DNA of 64,000 nt from assembly GCF_029017505.1 (NCBI RefSeq), contig NZ_JAQGEI010000030.1, forward strand, positions 1-64,000, given 5' to 3'. Shown one piece after another: positions 43,079 to 52,983 of this stretch; the stretch's first letter is position 1, and each line of letters begins with the position of its first letter. The notes under the pieces are model-generated. The model did not search any database. It was given only the letters and a program-made list of their open reading frames with translations, and was not told where the DNA came from. The DNA is from Sedimenticola hydrogenitrophicus. Its GTDB lineage: Bacteria; Pseudomonadota; Gammaproteobacteria; Chromatiales; Chromatiaceae. Made by a program: the position numbers and the translations under genes.

Positions 43079-44884
43079 TCAGTTGTCCTTTCCAACACGT
43101 AACACGGCAAGGAAGGCCTCCTGCGGTATCTCCACACGGCCAACCTGTTTCATGCGTTTTTTGCCCGCTTTCTGTTTTTCCAGCAGCTTGCGTTTGCGGG
43201 TGATATCTCCACCATAACACTTGGCGGTAACGTTTTTACGCAGCGCCTTGACCGTGGTTCTGGCGATAATCTTACTGCCGATAGCGGCCTGAATGGCCAC
43301 CTCAAACATCTGCCGCGGTATCAGCTCTTTCATCTGCGAGGTGATCTCGCGCCCCCGCGACTCACAGTTTTCCCTGTGCACAATCAGCGACAGGGCGTCC
43401 ACATGCTCACCGTTGATCAGGATGTCCAGCTTTACCAGACTGGCGGGCTGAAACCGCTTGAACTCATATTCAAAGGAGGCGTATCCACGGCTGACGGATT
43501 TGAGCCGGTCAAAAAAGTCCAGCACCACCTCGTTCATCGGCAGCTCATAGGTTACCTGTACCTGGCCACCCAGATATTGCAGGTTTTTCTGCATGCCGCG
43601 TTTTTCGATACAGAGATTGATGACATTACCGAGATGTGCCTGGGGTACCAGGATGTGAGCCTCGATAATAGGCTCACGTATTTCGGCAATCTGGTTTGGC
43701 GCGGGAAGATTGGCCGGATTGTCGACCATCACGATGCTGCCATCGGTCTTTTCCACTTCATAGATCACCGTCGGCGCCGTGGTGATCAGATCAAGATCAT
43801 ACTCCCGTTCCAGTCGCTCCTGCACAATCTCCATGTGCAGCATACCCAGAAAACCGCAGCGGAAACCAAAACCGAGCGCCTGGGAGGTCTCCGGTTCATA
43901 ATGCAGGGCGGCGTCATTCAATTTCAGCTTCTGCAAGGCATCGCGGAAATTTTCATAGTCGTCCGAGCTGACCGGATACAGGCCGGAGAAGACCCGCGGC
44001 CGCATCTCGGCAAATCCCGGGAGAGCCGCTGTCGCCTTGTTGTCCGCCAGGGTCAGCGTATCACCCACCGGCGCCCCATTGATATCCTTGATACCGGCAA
44101 TGACGAAGCCCACCTCGCCCGGTCCCAGATCAGGGCGGGTCTCCCGCTTCGGCGTAAACACACCCACCTTCTCCACCTGAAAGGTCCTGCCGGTTGACAT
44201 GATAAGCATCTTGTCCTTGGGCTTGATCCTGCCATTGAAGACCCGGATCAGTGAAATGACCCCCACATAGGAGTCGAACCAGGAGTCGATGATCAGCGCC
44301 TGCAACGGTTTGTTTTCGTCACCCTGGGGGGGCGGCACAAACTCCACCAGCTGGGCCAGCAATTCGGGTATCCCGACGCCGGTTTTGGCGCTCACGCGTA
44401 TCGAATTATGCGCTTCGATACCGATAATCTCTTCGATCTCGGTGATCACTCGCTCCGGGTCAGCCGCCGGCAGATCGATCTTGTTCAGGACCGGCAGCAC
44501 CTCCAAACCCTGTTCAATAGCGGTGTAGCAGTTGGCGACGCTCTGCGCCTCGACACCCTGAGCCGCATCCACCACCAGCAGCGCCCCCTCACAGGCGGCC
44601 AATGAACGGGACACTTCGTATGAGAAATCCACATGCCCGGGGGTGTCGATGAAATTCAGCCGATAGGTCTCTCCATTGGGTGCTGTGTAGTTGAGGGTGA
44701 CACTCTGCGCCTTGATGGTGATGCCACGTTCCTTTTCCAGGTCCATGGAATCCAGCACCTGTTCGCTCATTTCCCGGTCACTCAGGCCGCCACAAAGGTG
44801 GATAAACCGATCGGCGATGGTAGATTTTCCATGGTCGATGTGGGCGATGATGGAGAAGTTGCGGATATGCTGGAGATCTGTCAT
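43079..44884 (-). CDS. lepA: Elongation factor 4 (LepA)
   Basis: A 601-residue translational GTPase involved in ribosome back-translocation or initiation-stage assembly. G motifs are [17 protein letters not shown] and NKIDLP, followed by domains II, III and V and the LepA-specific C-terminal domain ([21 protein letters not shown]). It starts a transcription block separated from the upstream glutaredoxin gene by a strong terminator. Confidence 0.97.
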   Translation of the reverse strand: MTDLQHIRNFSIIAHIDHGKSTIADRFIHLCGGLSDREMSEQVLDSMDLEKERGITIKAQSVTLNYTAPNGETYRLNFIDTPGHVDFSYEVSRSLAACEGALLVVDAAQGVEAQSVANCYTAIEQGLEVLPVLNKIDLPAADPERVITEIEEIIGIEAHNSIRVSAKTGVGIPELLAQLVEFVPPPQGDENKPLQALIIDSWFDSYVGVISLIRVFNGRIKPKDKMLIMSTGRTFQVEKVGVFTPKRETRPDLGPGEVGFVIAGIKDINGAPVGDTLTLADNKATAALPGFAEMRPRVFSGLYPVSSDDYENFRDALQKLKLNDAALHYEPETSQALGFGFRCGFLGMLHMEIVQERLEREYDLDLITTAPTVIYEVEKTDGSIVMVDNPANLPAPNQIAEIREPIIEAHILVPQAHLGNVINLCIEKRGMQKNLQYLGGQVQVTYELPMNEVVLDFFDRLKSVSRGYASFEYEFKRFQPASLVKLDILINGEHVDALSLIVHRENCESRGREITSQMKELIPRQMFEVAIQAAIGSKIIARTTVKALRKNVTAKCYGGDITRKRKLLEKQKAGKKRMKQVGRVEIPQEAFLAVLRVGKDN

Positions 44885-44959
44885 GAATGATTTACTGCGT
44901 AATGAGCCCTGGGTTGTACAGCGAATGATTACACTTTAAAAATATCGTGTAACCAATTG

Positions 44960-44992
44960 AAAAAAACGGAACTTTTTTTCAAAAAGTTCCGT
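44960..44992 (-). terminator. Strong rho-independent terminator between grx-like gene and lepA
   Basis: ACGGAACTTTTT (44966-44977) pairs perfectly over 12 bp with AAAAAGTTCCGT (44981-44992) with a 3-bp loop. A T6 tract follows on the minus strand. It ends the rpoE-to-glutaredoxin transcript before lepA. Confidence 0.88.
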
Positions 44993-45065
44993 CGACAATA
45001 GTGATGGAATGACTGTTCCCACGAAGGCTACATCATACCCCAGTTTGTACTGTACACAAATAGCC

Positions 45066-45329
45066 TTATGCGCGGTCCGCCCGGGGTCTGTCAAGAAACC
45101 GCTCCAGCCCAATCGGATCAAGATAGTAGTTGCAGATCACGTCATCACCGGCGGCCAGGACCGGGATCAGCTTGCCGTATCGCGCCTGCAGCTGCGGATC
45201 ACCATCCACGTCGATCAACTGCAGGTCGAACGGACGCGTATCGCGAATCACCTGAAGATGCTGCCACATGTCTTCACAGAGGTGGCAGCCGTCACGATAA
45301 TAAAACGTGAGCGTATGATTATGATTCAC
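45066..45329 (-). CDS. Glutaredoxin-family (DUF836) protein
   Basis: An 87-residue small thioredoxin-fold protein with the redox motif CHLCEDM near residue 13 and the cis-Pro region GKLIPVL. It matches the short DUF836 glutaredoxin-like family often found after mucD in gammaproteobacteria. GTG at 45329 was chosen because the longer frame to 45377 overlaps mucD and its extra residues do not look like the family. Partner proteins are unknown. Confidence 0.83.
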   Translation of the reverse strand: MNHNHTLTFYYRDGCHLCEDMWQHLQVIRDTRPFDLQLIDVDGDPQLQARYGKLIPVLAAGDDVICNYYLDPIGLERFLDRPRADRA

Positions 45330-45336
45330 CCGGCGA

Positions 45337-46770
45337 TTACTCGTTCGGGACCTGCAATGGGATGAAACGTGCACCATTACCGCGGTGAATCAGTACCGCA
45401 ACCGTCGTTCCCTTGGGCAGTTTCTTGGCCGCCGCCTCGAACTCCTCGACGCTGGAGACCCGCTCACGATTGATCATCTGAATCACGTCGCCGGGCTCGA
45501 TGCCGGCTTTTTTCCCCGCCCCGTCATCCACCGACTGGACAAACACGCCCTTGATCCCGTTGAGCTTGTACTGGCTCCTGATCTCGTCGTCCAGTTCCAC
45601 GACCTGCACGCCCAGACTGGAGTGGCTCTCCTGCATCGGCATGCCACCCTGGGCCATATCACTCTTCAACTCGCCAATATTCACCTGAACCGTTTTGCGT
45701 TGACCGTTGCGGAGAATTTTAAGCTCGGCCGGTTTGTCTATTCCACTGGCCCCGACCAGGTGTTGAAGCATGGAGGAACTTTCAAGTTTGGTGCCATTGT
45801 ATTCCAGTATGACATCACCCACCTCCAGACCGGCCTTCTCCGAGGGGCTGCCAGGCATCACCCGGGCGATCAGCGCGCCATAGGGGTACTCCATGCCAAA
45901 GGATTTGGCCAGTTCACGGGTCACATCCTGAATCATGACACCCAGCCAGCCGCGTTTGACCTCACCACTGGTGCGCAACTGGTCAACCACGTTCATCGCC
46001 AGATCGATCGGGATGGCAAAGGAGAGGCCCATAAAGCCTCCGGTCCGGCTGTAGATCTGCGAATTGATGCCGACCACCTCGCCATCAAGATTAAACAACG
46101 GCCCCCCGGAGTTGCCCGGATTGATCGCCACGTCGGTCTGGATGAAGGGCACGTAGTTTTCGTTCGGCAGGCTGCGCCCCATGGCGCTGACGATTCCGGC
46201 GGTTACCGAGTGATCAAAGCCGAACGGCGAACCGATGGCCAGCACCCACTCCCCTACCTTGAGTTTTTTGGTATCGCCGATCTTCACCTGCGGCAGACCC
46301 TTGGCATCGATCTTCAGCAGCGCCACGTCGCTGGTCTTGTCCATGCCGATGACTTCGGCCAGGTATTCGCGGCGGTCACTGAGCCTCACCAGGATCTCAT
46401 CGGCACCACTGACGACATGGGCATTGGTCATGATGTACCCGTCATCGGAGATGATGAAGCCGGAACCGAGCGAGCGGGCGTCGTATTCGCGCGGTTCACC
46501 CGGCCCCTGTCCCTGCCCCTCGCCGAAGAAGTGACGAAAGAGCTCATTGAGCGGACTCCCCTCCGGCAGCTCCGGAATCTGCAAGTCCCGGTTCAACCGA
46601 TTGGGGACCGTTTTGTGCTGCTTGGTACTGATATTGACCACCGAGGGGCTGTTATCCTCTGCCAATGCGGTAAACTCAGGCAATGATCGAGCCTGTACCG
46701 CAACGGAAGCGAATAGCAGTACGCTGATCAGTGAGAGTGAGGTAAAGCGGTTATGCAACAACGCTTTCAT
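45337..46770 (-). CDS. mucD: Periplasmic serine protease MucD (DegP/Do family)
   Basis: A 477-residue periplasmic protease/chaperone. The signal peptide (residues 1-27) ends VQA. The catalytic triad is His118 (TNAHVV), Asp148 (SDVALLK) and Ser221 (GNSGGPL), and two PDZ domains follow. It degrades misfolded envelope proteins and dampens the AlgU stress response in pseudomonads. It lies in the conserved position downstream of mucC, with a repeat-like stem in the gap. Confidence 0.95.
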   Translation of the reverse strand: MKALLHNRFTSLSLISVLLFASVAVQARSLPEFTALAEDNSPSVVNISTKQHKTVPNRLNRDLQIPELPEGSPLNELFRHFFGEGQGQGPGEPREYDARSLGSGFIISDDGYIMTNAHVVSGADEILVRLSDRREYLAEVIGMDKTSDVALLKIDAKGLPQVKIGDTKKLKVGEWVLAIGSPFGFDHSVTAGIVSAMGRSLPNENYVPFIQTDVAINPGNSGGPLFNLDGEVVGINSQIYSRTGGFMGLSFAIPIDLAMNVVDQLRTSGEVKRGWLGVMIQDVTRELAKSFGMEYPYGALIARVMPGSPSEKAGLEVGDVILEYNGTKLESSSMLQHLVGASGIDKPAELKILRNGQRKTVQVNIGELKSDMAQGGMPMQESHSSLGVQVVELDDEIRSQYKLNGIKGVFVQSVDDGAGKKAGIEPGDVIQMINRERVSSVEEFEAAAKKLPKGTTVAVLIHRGNGARFIPLQVPNE

Positions 46771-46804
46771 GTATAGCTCCTGTAATCTGTTACAGCGTGT
46801 GTCC

Positions 46805-46844
46805 AGGAGTCTGTCGGGCGTTAGCGATCCTCCGACAGGCTCCT
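46805..46844. repeat. Inverted repeat AGGAGTCTGTCGG between mucC and mucD
   Basis: AGGAGTCTGTCGG (46805-46817) and CCGACAGGCTCCT (46832-46844) form a near-perfect stem. The right end overlaps the stop codon of rseC/mucC. No T tract follows, so it looks like a repeat element or processing stem rather than a classical terminator. A half copy (AGGAGTCTGTC) occurs at 60342-60352. Confidence 0.65.
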
Positions 46845-47319
46845 AGGTTATCCCATTGATGACATGAACCGAACCGGCCCGGCGAAGAATCACGGCCTGA
46901 TAGGCACTGCTTCCTCTGGTCCTGAAAGCAAACCGGCGTAACCAGACAAGTCCGATCAACAGACCCAGTAGACCACTGATAATTGAAAGTGGTTCCGTGG
47001 AAACGAAACCGATTTGTTCAGCGACCCATTGCCCCAGCACGCCACCGCTAAGTAACGCCAGCAATGGCACGATATAGAAGAAAAACGAGGCACGGGTCAG
47101 CGCCGATTCATCCAGGCCGACAATCACCCGCTCGCCCGGCGTTGCGCCTATCGGATTCAACACCTCGACCACTGTCCGGCGGTTTCCAAACACCTTGGCC
47201 AGCACGGAGGTACCGCAGGCACCCTTCGCTTCACAGCTCCCGCAACTGGTTTCCCGCTGGGTTTCAACCTGGGCAAATTTCCCATGGGTGGCGGTAACTA
47301 TCGCGCGCTCTTCTATCAT
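46843..47319 (-). CDS. rseC: Sigma-E regulatory membrane protein RseC/MucC
   Basis: A 158-residue membrane protein. The cytoplasmic N-terminus carries a CGSCEAKGACG cysteine cluster, followed by two transmembrane helices (FFFYIVPLLALLSGGVLG and IISGLLGLLIGLVWLRRF). This is the RseC/MucC layout. The start MIEERAIV at 47319 is preceded by AGAAG and matches the family; an upstream ATG at 47364 lies within mucB. It modulates the sigma-E pathway by an unclear mechanism. Confidence 0.92.
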   Translation of the reverse strand: MIEERAIVTATHGKFAQVETQRETSCGSCEAKGACGTSVLAKVFGNRRTVVEVLNPIGATPGERVIVGLDESALTRASFFFYIVPLLALLSGGVLGQWVAEQIGFVSTEPLSIISGLLGLLIGLVWLRRFAFRTRGSSAYQAVILRRAGSVHVINGIT

Positions 47320-47335
47320 CGGGCTTCTATCGTTG

Positions 47336-48301
47336 TCATTTGGACGGTTGGAGTGATTTGGCAATTCGCTCGACCGTCAGTGCCGGAACCTCACCCACCG
47401 CGGTCACCTGATATCCGGCTACCTCATTGCCAAAAGCATTGACGGTACCCATGGTTGAGCTGCCACGCAGTCCGACCTCGGCTGCTGCCTCGACATAGAC
47501 AGAGAGCGAGGCCAAGCCATCGGAAAGTACGAAGTGATCAATTTCCCCCGCCTGATTTCTGGCTTTTCGTTTCGAATGAAGCGTGACATCGAAGCCTTTC
47601 GGAAGATCCCTGAAAGACCATCCGGATAACTGCGCGTCGGATATTGCCCGCATCGGTTTCTGCTGTACCCACTGATAATCCTCCTTGCCATCCAGCGAGA
47701 TTCCGGCGATCTCTCTACTGCTGGTGTGTACCTGCAGCTGGGTAAACATCAGTTGGGATATGGAAACACCGGACACATTCAGCATGTCGGTTTTCAGCGG
47801 CAGCGCATACTCGGTATCCAGATAAAGACGATACCCGTAACGATAAGCATCCGTGGGTATGATGGCGACAACCCGGGCCGAACGGCCGGCAACCCGCTGT
47901 TCCCCGAGCAGGTGAAAATTATAGTAGTCGGACAGCTGACTGATATCGACCGAGAAGACCGCACGCAGACCAACGCCGCTGACCCGGTTTCCGATCGAGA
48001 CGGATTTGGCGTCGGGGGCTATGCAGGTTACCGATGCATTGTCCCTGAACACCTCGCGGGGGACCCCATTGAGAGAGACCAGCCGTTCCTTCTCCCCGCC
48101 ATTGTCCACCGTGTGGACGATCTGCATGCTCTCAAGCTGAGAGTTGTGCAAAAAAACAAAGGTACCCTCATAATTCAGGCTATGAACGGCACTGACCATG
48201 CGTTGCAGCCAGCTACGTACATCATCCTCCATTGCAGCCGCATTAGCATTCAGGGAGCCGATAATCAGCAGCGCAGCGGTGAAAATTTGAACCAATCTCA
48301 T
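47336..48301 (-). CDS. mucB: Sigma-E negative regulator RseB/MucB
   Basis: A 321-residue periplasmic protein with a signal peptide (residues 1-22, ending NANA). It has the two-domain RseB fold: the large N-terminal lipoprotein-carrier-like domain (YEGTFVFLHNSQLESMQIVHTVD) and the C-terminal domain that contacts MucA. It senses mislocalised lipopolysaccharide and shields MucA from proteolysis. It lies 5 bp downstream of mucA in the stress operon. Confidence 0.94.
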   Translation of the reverse strand: MRLVQIFTAALLIIGSLNANAAAMEDDVRSWLQRMVSAVHSLNYEGTFVFLHNSQLESMQIVHTVDNGGEKERLVSLNGVPREVFRDNASVTCIAPDAKSVSIGNRVSGVGLRAVFSVDISQLSDYYNFHLLGEQRVAGRSARVVAIIPTDAYRYGYRLYLDTEYALPLKTDMLNVSGVSISQLMFTQLQVHTSSREIAGISLDGKEDYQWVQQKPMRAISDAQLSGWSFRDLPKGFDVTLHSKRKARNQAGEIDHFVLSDGLASLSVYVEAAAEVGLRGSSTMGTVNAFGNEVAGYQVTAVGEVPALTVERIAKSLQPSK

Positions 48302-48306
48302 GTGCT

Positions 48307-48891
48307 TCAGCGGTTACTGTCGTAACTGACAAAATTGGCATAGGGTATGACGCCAATACCGCCAGGAGCCGCATATTCATTATGATCAATCAGAAAACTG
48401 TTGAGTTTAGACTCCACCTTCGGTTCTGAAAGGTTCTTCCAGCGGGTGCTGGACTGGACCAGATAGGGTTTGGGATCGGGCACGGAGTGCTCTGCAATCA
48501 CCTGCCCCCCCGGCTCCGGCGTCATGTCGGTGAGCTGGGGAAATGCCAGCACCGTGATTACCGCCACGGATGCCGCCAGCGCCGCGCCTCCGGCGGATTT
48601 ATACCAGCGGGATGGAAAACGGCCCAGACGTCCGGTGGGGAGCGGCCGCGACAGGGGAAAATTCACCGGCTCCCGCTCCAACTGGCGCTTCACCCTGTCA
48701 GCGATGGAGTCAGCGGAAAACCGTACCGCTTCACCGCGCATGGCGTCGCCAATCAGGGTATAGCGGTCCCAACTGCCGCGAAGCGACGCGTCCTCCTCAA
48801 GCAAATCAAGGGTGTGACGGAACTCTTTCTGGTTCAGCTCATTATCCAGAAGCGCGGAAATCTGCTCATTGATATCGTCTGTCATTTTCAT
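48307..48891 (-). CDS. mucA: Anti-sigma-E factor RseA/MucA
   Basis: A 194-residue single-pass membrane protein. The cytoplasmic N-terminal domain (EQISALLDNELNQKE ... RGSWDRYTLIGDAMRGE) binds the sigma factor, a transmembrane helix follows at about 103-125, and the periplasmic part binds MucB. The start may be 48891 or 48885. Regulated proteolysis of this protein releases RpoE/AlgU. Confidence 0.93.
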   Translation of the reverse strand: MKMTDDINEQISALLDNELNQKEFRHTLDLLEEDASLRGSWDRYTLIGDAMRGEAVRFSADSIADRVKRQLEREPVNFPLSRPLPTGRLGRFPSRWYKSAGGAALAASVAVITVLAFPQLTDMTPEPGGQVIAEHSVPDPKPYLVQSSTRWKNLSEPKVESKLNSFLIDHNEYAAPGGIGVIPYANFVSYDSNR

Positions 48892-48927
48892 ATCCGACCG
48901 GGTCGATATACCACTGCTGTTAAAAAA

Positions 48928-49503
48928 TCAGCCTAGAAGCGGTTGCAATTTCGCATCTATGGCTGCACGCGCACGAAATATTCTTGACCTCACTGTCCCT
49001 ACCGGGCACTCCATCGCCCTGGCTATCTCCTCATAACTGAGACCCTCGAGTTCTCTGAGGGTTATGGCGGTACGCAGGTCTTCAGGCAACTCGTCGATGG
49101 CCTGATTGACCGTTTCGGCAATCTCTTTCTCCAGCAGGTGATTCTCCGGCGTGGCGTGCTCTTTCAGCCGCGCGCCGGCATCCAGCTGTTCGGCTGTCTC
49201 CGCATCAATATCCGAATTGGGGGGACGACGCTTCTGGGCAACCAGATAGTTTTTCGCCGTGTTGATGGCAATCCGATAGAGCCAGGTATAGAACGCACTC
49301 TCTCGGCGAAAGTTGGGCAAAGCCTTATAGGCCTTGATGAATGCTTCCTGTGTCACATCGAGAGTCTCACTGGGATCTCGCACATACCGGGAGACCAGAT
49401 TGGCGACCTTCTGCTGATACTTGAGTACCAATAGATCGAAGGCCTTCTTATCTCCACGCTGCACACGTTCGACCAACTCCTGGTCAATTTGACGTTCCCC
49501 CAT
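48928..49503 (-). CDS. rpoE: RNA polymerase sigma factor RpoE/AlgU
   Basis: A 191-residue extracytoplasmic-function sigma factor. Region 2 (FDLLVLKYQQKVANLVSRYVRDPSE ... FYTWLYRIAINTAKNYL) and region 4 (LPEDLRTAITLRELEGLSYEEIA) are complete. It directs the envelope-stress regulon and heads the operon with mucA, mucB, rseC and mucD. A promoter with its own type of -35/-10 elements lies upstream (separate entry), consistent with autoregulation. Confidence 0.97.
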   Translation of the reverse strand: MGERQIDQELVERVQRGDKKAFDLLVLKYQQKVANLVSRYVRDPSETLDVTQEAFIKAYKALPNFRRESAFYTWLYRIAINTAKNYLVAQKRRPPNSDIDAETAEQLDAGARLKEHATPENHLLEKEIAETVNQAIDELPEDLRTAITLRELEGLSYEEIARAMECPVGTVRSRIFRARAAIDAKLQPLLG

Positions 49504-49549
49504 CAGGGTGTGACCTCTGATAGTGGTAAGCCCCGCTCCATACTCAAAG

Positions 49550-49578
49550 TGATTGACAACATGCTGTGTGATAAGTTC
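49550..49578 (-). promoter_or_regulatory. Predicted sigma-E (AlgU)-dependent promoter of rpoE
   Basis: On the minus strand GAACTT (49578-49573), a 16-bp spacer and TCAAT (from 49556) match the GAACTT-N16/17-TCnnA form of AlgU/RpoE promoters. It is about 50 bp before the rpoE start codon. Autoregulation is the usual arrangement in this family. Confidence 0.55.
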
Positions 49579-49698
49579 TCAATATCCGGTTCTCGAAATC
49601 CGTGAATTAGGATAGGATTCGTCCACAGTGTCCGCATCCCATGGACCCTGCCTTTTAATGCTGAATTATGACCCCAAGCCAGGATTCGGGCAAACCCC

Positions 49699-51327
49699 AT
49701 GAATACAAACACTCCCAAACAATTTGATGTACTGATTATTGGCAGCGGCGCGGCCGGCCTGAGCCTTGCCCTGCGATTGCCCGAATCCATCCGTGTCGCC
49801 GTGATCGCCAAACGCGGGCTGAGCGAGGGTAACACCTATTACGCCCAGGGTGGTATTTCCGCCGTGCTGGACGTCGAAGACTCGATAGATTCCCATGTGC
49901 AGGACACCCTGGAGGCCGGGGCCGGGCTGTGCGACGAGCAGACCGTCCGCCTGGTGGTTGAGAGAGGCCCGGAAAACATCCAGTGGCTGCTCGACGAAGG
50001 CGTGGATTTCACCCGGGACAAGCCGATGGGCGGCGGTTATCACCTCACCCGCGAAGGCGGCCACTCCCATCGCCGGGTCATTCATGCGGCCGACGCTACC
50101 GGACAGGAGGTCGAGAGCCGTCTCGAGTCCCAGGTCAAGGCGCGCCACAACATCAGCCTGTTCGAGCAGCATAACGCCATTGACCTGATCATGGGGAGCA
50201 AACAGGGCATCGCGGAAAATCCCTGCCTTGGCGCCTACATACTGAATAAAAAGAGCAACCGGGTCGAAACCTTCGTGGCGAAATTCACCGTTCTGGCGAC
50301 CGGTGGCGCCAGCAAGGTCTATCTCTATACCAGTAACCCGGACGTATCCACTGGAGATGGCATCGCCATGGCCTGGCGGGCCGGCTGCCGGGTGGCCAAT
50401 ATGGAATTCATCCAGTTTCATCCGACCTGCCTCTACCACCCCCATGCCAAATCCTTTCTGATCACCGAGGCGCTGCGGGGCGAAGGGGGCAGACTGCTGC
50501 TACCGGATGGTACCCGCTTTATGCCGCAGTTCGACCGACGCGCCGAACTGGCGCCGCGGGATATCGTTGCCCGGGCGATCGACCACGAGATGAAACGGAT
50601 CGGCGCGGACTGCGTCTATCTGGACATCAGCCACAAACCGGCCGAGTTCATCCGTGAACATTTTCCCAATATCCATGCCAAGTGCCTCGAATTCGGCATC
50701 GACATCACCACCGATCCGATCCCGGTGGTGCCGGCCGCTCACTACACCTGCGGCGGCGTCATTACCGACCTCAAGGCCAGGACCGACGTGCCGAATCTGT
50801 TCGCCATCGGCGAGACCTCCTACACCGGGCTGCACGGCGCCAATCGCATGGCCAGCAACTCCCTGCTGGAGTGCCTGGTCTATGCACAACAGGCGGCCTG
50901 GGACATCGAGCGGCGTCTGCCATCGGCGGCCGAACCGCCCGAGGTCACCCCCTGGGATGAAAGCCGGGTCACCGATTCCGACGAAGAGGTGGTGGTCTCC
51001 CATAACTGGAACGAACTGCGCCACTTCATGTGGGACTATGTCGGCATCGTACGCAGCAACAAACGCCTGGAACGGGCCAAGCGGCGGATCAACCTGCTCA
51101 GGCACGAGATCAAGGAGTACTACAGTCACTTCCGGGTCACCAACGATCTGCTGGAGCTACGCAACCTGGTGGAGGTGGCCTACCTGATCATCCACTCCGC
51201 ACAACACCGCAAGGAGAGTCGTGGCCTGCATTTCAATATCGACTTTCCGCATCAGGATGACCGGTTCCAGAAGAGCCCTACCGTTCTGATACCGGATAAT
51301 TATCAACCGCTGGTAGCTGACGACTGA
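49699..51327 (+). CDS. nadB: L-aspartate oxidase NadB
   Basis: A 542-residue flavoprotein that oxidises aspartate to iminoaspartate for NAD synthesis. The N-terminal FAD motif [15 protein letters not shown], the [15 protein letters not shown] segment, [12 protein letters not shown] and the C-terminal helical domain place it as NadB rather than SdhA. The start at 49699 follows shortly after CAAACCCC. It is divergent from rpoE, as in many gammaproteobacteria, and its 3' end overlaps the convergent ygfX gene by 50 bp. Confidence 0.96.
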   Translation: MNTNTPKQFDVLIIGSGAAGLSLALRLPESIRVAVIAKRGLSEGNTYYAQGGISAVLDVEDSIDSHVQDTLEAGAGLCDEQTVRLVVERGPENIQWLLDEGVDFTRDKPMGGGYHLTREGGHSHRRVIHAADATGQEVESRLESQVKARHNISLFEQHNAIDLIMGSKQGIAENPCLGAYILNKKSNRVETFVAKFTVLATGGASKVYLYTSNPDVSTGDGIAMAWRAGCRVANMEFIQFHPTCLYHPHAKSFLITEALRGEGGRLLLPDGTRFMPQFDRRAELAPRDIVARAIDHEMKRIGADCVYLDISHKPAEFIREHFPNIHAKCLEFGIDITTDPIPVVPAAHYTCGGVITDLKARTDVPNLFAIGETSYTGLHGANRMASNSLLECLVYAQQAAWDIERRLPSAAEPPEVTPWDESRVTDSDEEVVVSHNWNELRHFMWDYVGIVRSNKRLERAKRRINLLRHEIKEYYSHFRVTNDLLELRNLVEVAYLIIHSAQHRKESRGLHFNIDFPHQDDRFQKSPTVLIPDNYQPLVADD

Positions 51328-51760
51328 CCCGTTGCTTGAGCCGGACCCGTAGCCGGCGGCGTTGCTCCGGGTCACAGTTGTCCGCCAGCAGCAGATAGTA
51401 TCGGCGACCGAAGAGCCCGCTGCGGAATCCCAGGATGGTTAGCCAGTGGGTGTTGAAGCAGCTGTGCAGCAGCGGATAGTGGCGGGTCGTTCCACCCGCC
51501 TCCTCAACCAGCCAGCCGCCATCCGCAGCCCAGACGATAGTTGTTTGAGCTCCGGCCAGGGCCCGGGTATTTCTCAACAGCAGTACCCAGGAGAGCACAA
51601 GCCAGGTGATCGGCAACAGCATCGCGATCGGATAGGAAATGGTCGCCGCGGCGACGCCGCAATAGCCGGCCAGCAGCGTATGCAACAGATGCCGATAAAG
51701 GATTAATATTCTTGACTGTTGAAGCCTGATTCGCAGCGGCGCCTGTTCCCGATTCATCAC
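51278..51760 (-). CDS. ygfX: YgfX-family (CptA) membrane protein
   Basis: A 160-residue protein with two adjacent transmembrane helices (about 26-66) and a soluble C-terminal part containing [15 protein letters not shown] and [22 protein letters not shown], the pattern of the YgfX/CptA family. In E. coli YgfX is encoded next to SdhE and has been described as a toxin acting on the cytoskeleton. Here the pair is separated by a 207-bp palindromic repeat. Start 51760 or 51757. It overlaps the end of nadB by 50 bp. Confidence 0.78.
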   Translation of the reverse strand: MMNREQAPLRIRLQQSRILILYRHLLHTLLAGYCGVAAATISYPIAMLLPITWLVLSWVLLLRNTRALAGAQTTIVWAADGGWLVEEAGGTTRHYPLLHSCFNTHWLTILGFRSGLFGRRYYLLLADNCDPEQRRRLRVRLKQRVSRQLPAVDNYPVSER

Positions 51761-51805
51761 ACTCCCTGTGCCACGGAAAAAATGTTACGGTTAGTTCTAC
51801 TTTGT

Positions 51806-52012
51806 GTAACTACTCACCCGGTCTGTAAGTGATTGGCCTGCCTTGCCGGCCTCACACGATGGCTTATCTCCTCGAATCCGGCCCCTTTTTCAGCGCCCGC
51901 CCAAACTCGCTTCGCTCAAACAAGGGCAGGCTTGAATCTGAAAAAAGGACCGGATTCAAGGCGCCATCAAGATCGGCCAACAAGGCAGGCCAATCACCCC
52001 GCGAGTAGTTAC
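51806..52012. repeat. Dispersed palindromic repeat, copy C (with nested palindrome)
   Basis: It has the same GTAACTACTCACCCGG left end and GCGAGTAGTTAC right end as the other copies. The central arm is inverted relative to copies B and D. About 100 bp are inserted at the centre, and this insert is itself an inverted repeat: 51874-51893 pairs with 51938-51957 (GAATCCGG ... CCGGATTC). It separates sdhE from ygfX. Confidence 0.88.
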
Positions 52013-52015
52013 GAA

Positions 52016-52279
52016 TTAGGTTCGCATTTGCATCAGGCCGACCAGGCGGCGGATATTGGCGTCGGATGGCACCACATTGCCCATAACCCAGTCCAGCAAC
52101 AGCTGGTCCTCGAAATCCAGTATACGGATAAACAGGCGCTGGTCCTCCGGGGGAAGAGCAGCGTAGTGCCGGTCAAGGAACCCGATCAAAACATAATCCA
52201 ACTCAAGCATGCCACGCCGGCACTGCCAGCGTAGCTGCCCGAGAGGAGGAAGTTCGGATTCCGTCACCGGCCTGTTCAC
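52016..52279 (-). CDS. sdhE: Succinate dehydrogenase flavinylation factor SdhE (YgfY/CptB)
   Basis: An 87-residue small helical protein with the conserved RGMLELD motif (RGxxE) needed for covalent attachment of FAD to SdhA. The family was also described as the CptB/YgfY antitoxin. The start is GTG at 52279, one base after the sdhB stop, so it is translated with the sdh operon. The adjacency to the enzyme it flavinylates supports the assignment. Confidence 0.92.
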   Translation of the reverse strand: MNRPVTESELPPLGQLRWQCRRGMLELDYVLIGFLDRHYAALPPEDQRLFIRILDFEDQLLLDWVMGNVVPSDANIRRLVGLMQMRT

Positions 52280-52280
52280 G

Positions 52281-52973
52281 CTAGATAGAGTGTCTTAGCA
52301 TCAGTTCCTTGATCTTGCCGATCGCCTTGGTCGGATTGAGCGATTTTGGGCAGGACTCCACGCAGTTCATGATGGTGTGACAGCGGAACAGTTTATAGGG
52401 TCCTTCCAGCGCGTCCAGGCGCTCTTCGGTGGCCTGGTCCCGGCTGTCCGCCAGGAAACGCCACGCCTGCAGCAGGGCCTGCGGTCCATGGAACTTGTCC
52501 GGGTTCCACCAGAACGAGGGACAGGCCGTAGAGCAGCAGCCGCACATGATGCACTCGTACAGGCCGTCCAGCTTGTCTCGGTCTTCCGGCGACTGCAGGA
52601 TCTCCTGCTCCGGCAGGGCGTCCTTATGGATCAGGTAGGGTTTGACGGCCCGGTACTGCTGATAGAACTGGGACATATCGACCACCAGATCGCGAATCAC
52701 CGGACGCCCCGGCAACGGGCGCACGTTCACCGGCTCTTTCAACTCGCTCACCGGTGTGGTGCAGCCCAGCAGGTTCGCGCCGTTCACATTGACGGCGTCG
52801 GAGCCGCATACACCCTCGCCACAGGAGTGGCGGAAGGCAAAGGCCTCATCCTGACGCTTGATCTCCATCAGGGCATCGCGCAGCATCATGCCTCGGGTCA
52901 CCTCGACGTCGTACTCCTGCATATGCGGGGCGGTGTCGACGTCCGGGTTATAACGGTAAACAAAAAATTTCAT
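52281..52973 (-). CDS. sdhB: Succinate dehydrogenase iron-sulfur subunit SdhB
   Basis: A 230-residue subunit carrying three iron-sulfur clusters. The 2Fe-2S ligands are in RHSCGEGVCGSDAV plus GCTT; the 4Fe-4S motif is CIMCGCCSTACP; and the 3Fe-4S ligands are in FRCHTIMNCVESCPKSLNP. It passes electrons from SdhA FAD to quinone in the membrane complex. It lies 10 bp after sdhA and is followed by sdhE. Confidence 0.97.
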   Translation of the reverse strand: MKFFVYRYNPDVDTAPHMQEYDVEVTRGMMLRDALMEIKRQDEAFAFRHSCGEGVCGSDAVNVNGANLLGCTTPVSELKEPVNVRPLPGRPVIRDLVVDMSQFYQQYRAVKPYLIHKDALPEQEILQSPEDRDKLDGLYECIMCGCCSTACPSFWWNPDKFHGPQALLQAWRFLADSRDQATEERLDALEGPYKLFRCHTIMNCVESCPKSLNPTKAIGKIKELMLRHSI

Positions 52974-52983
52974 TCAACAACCC

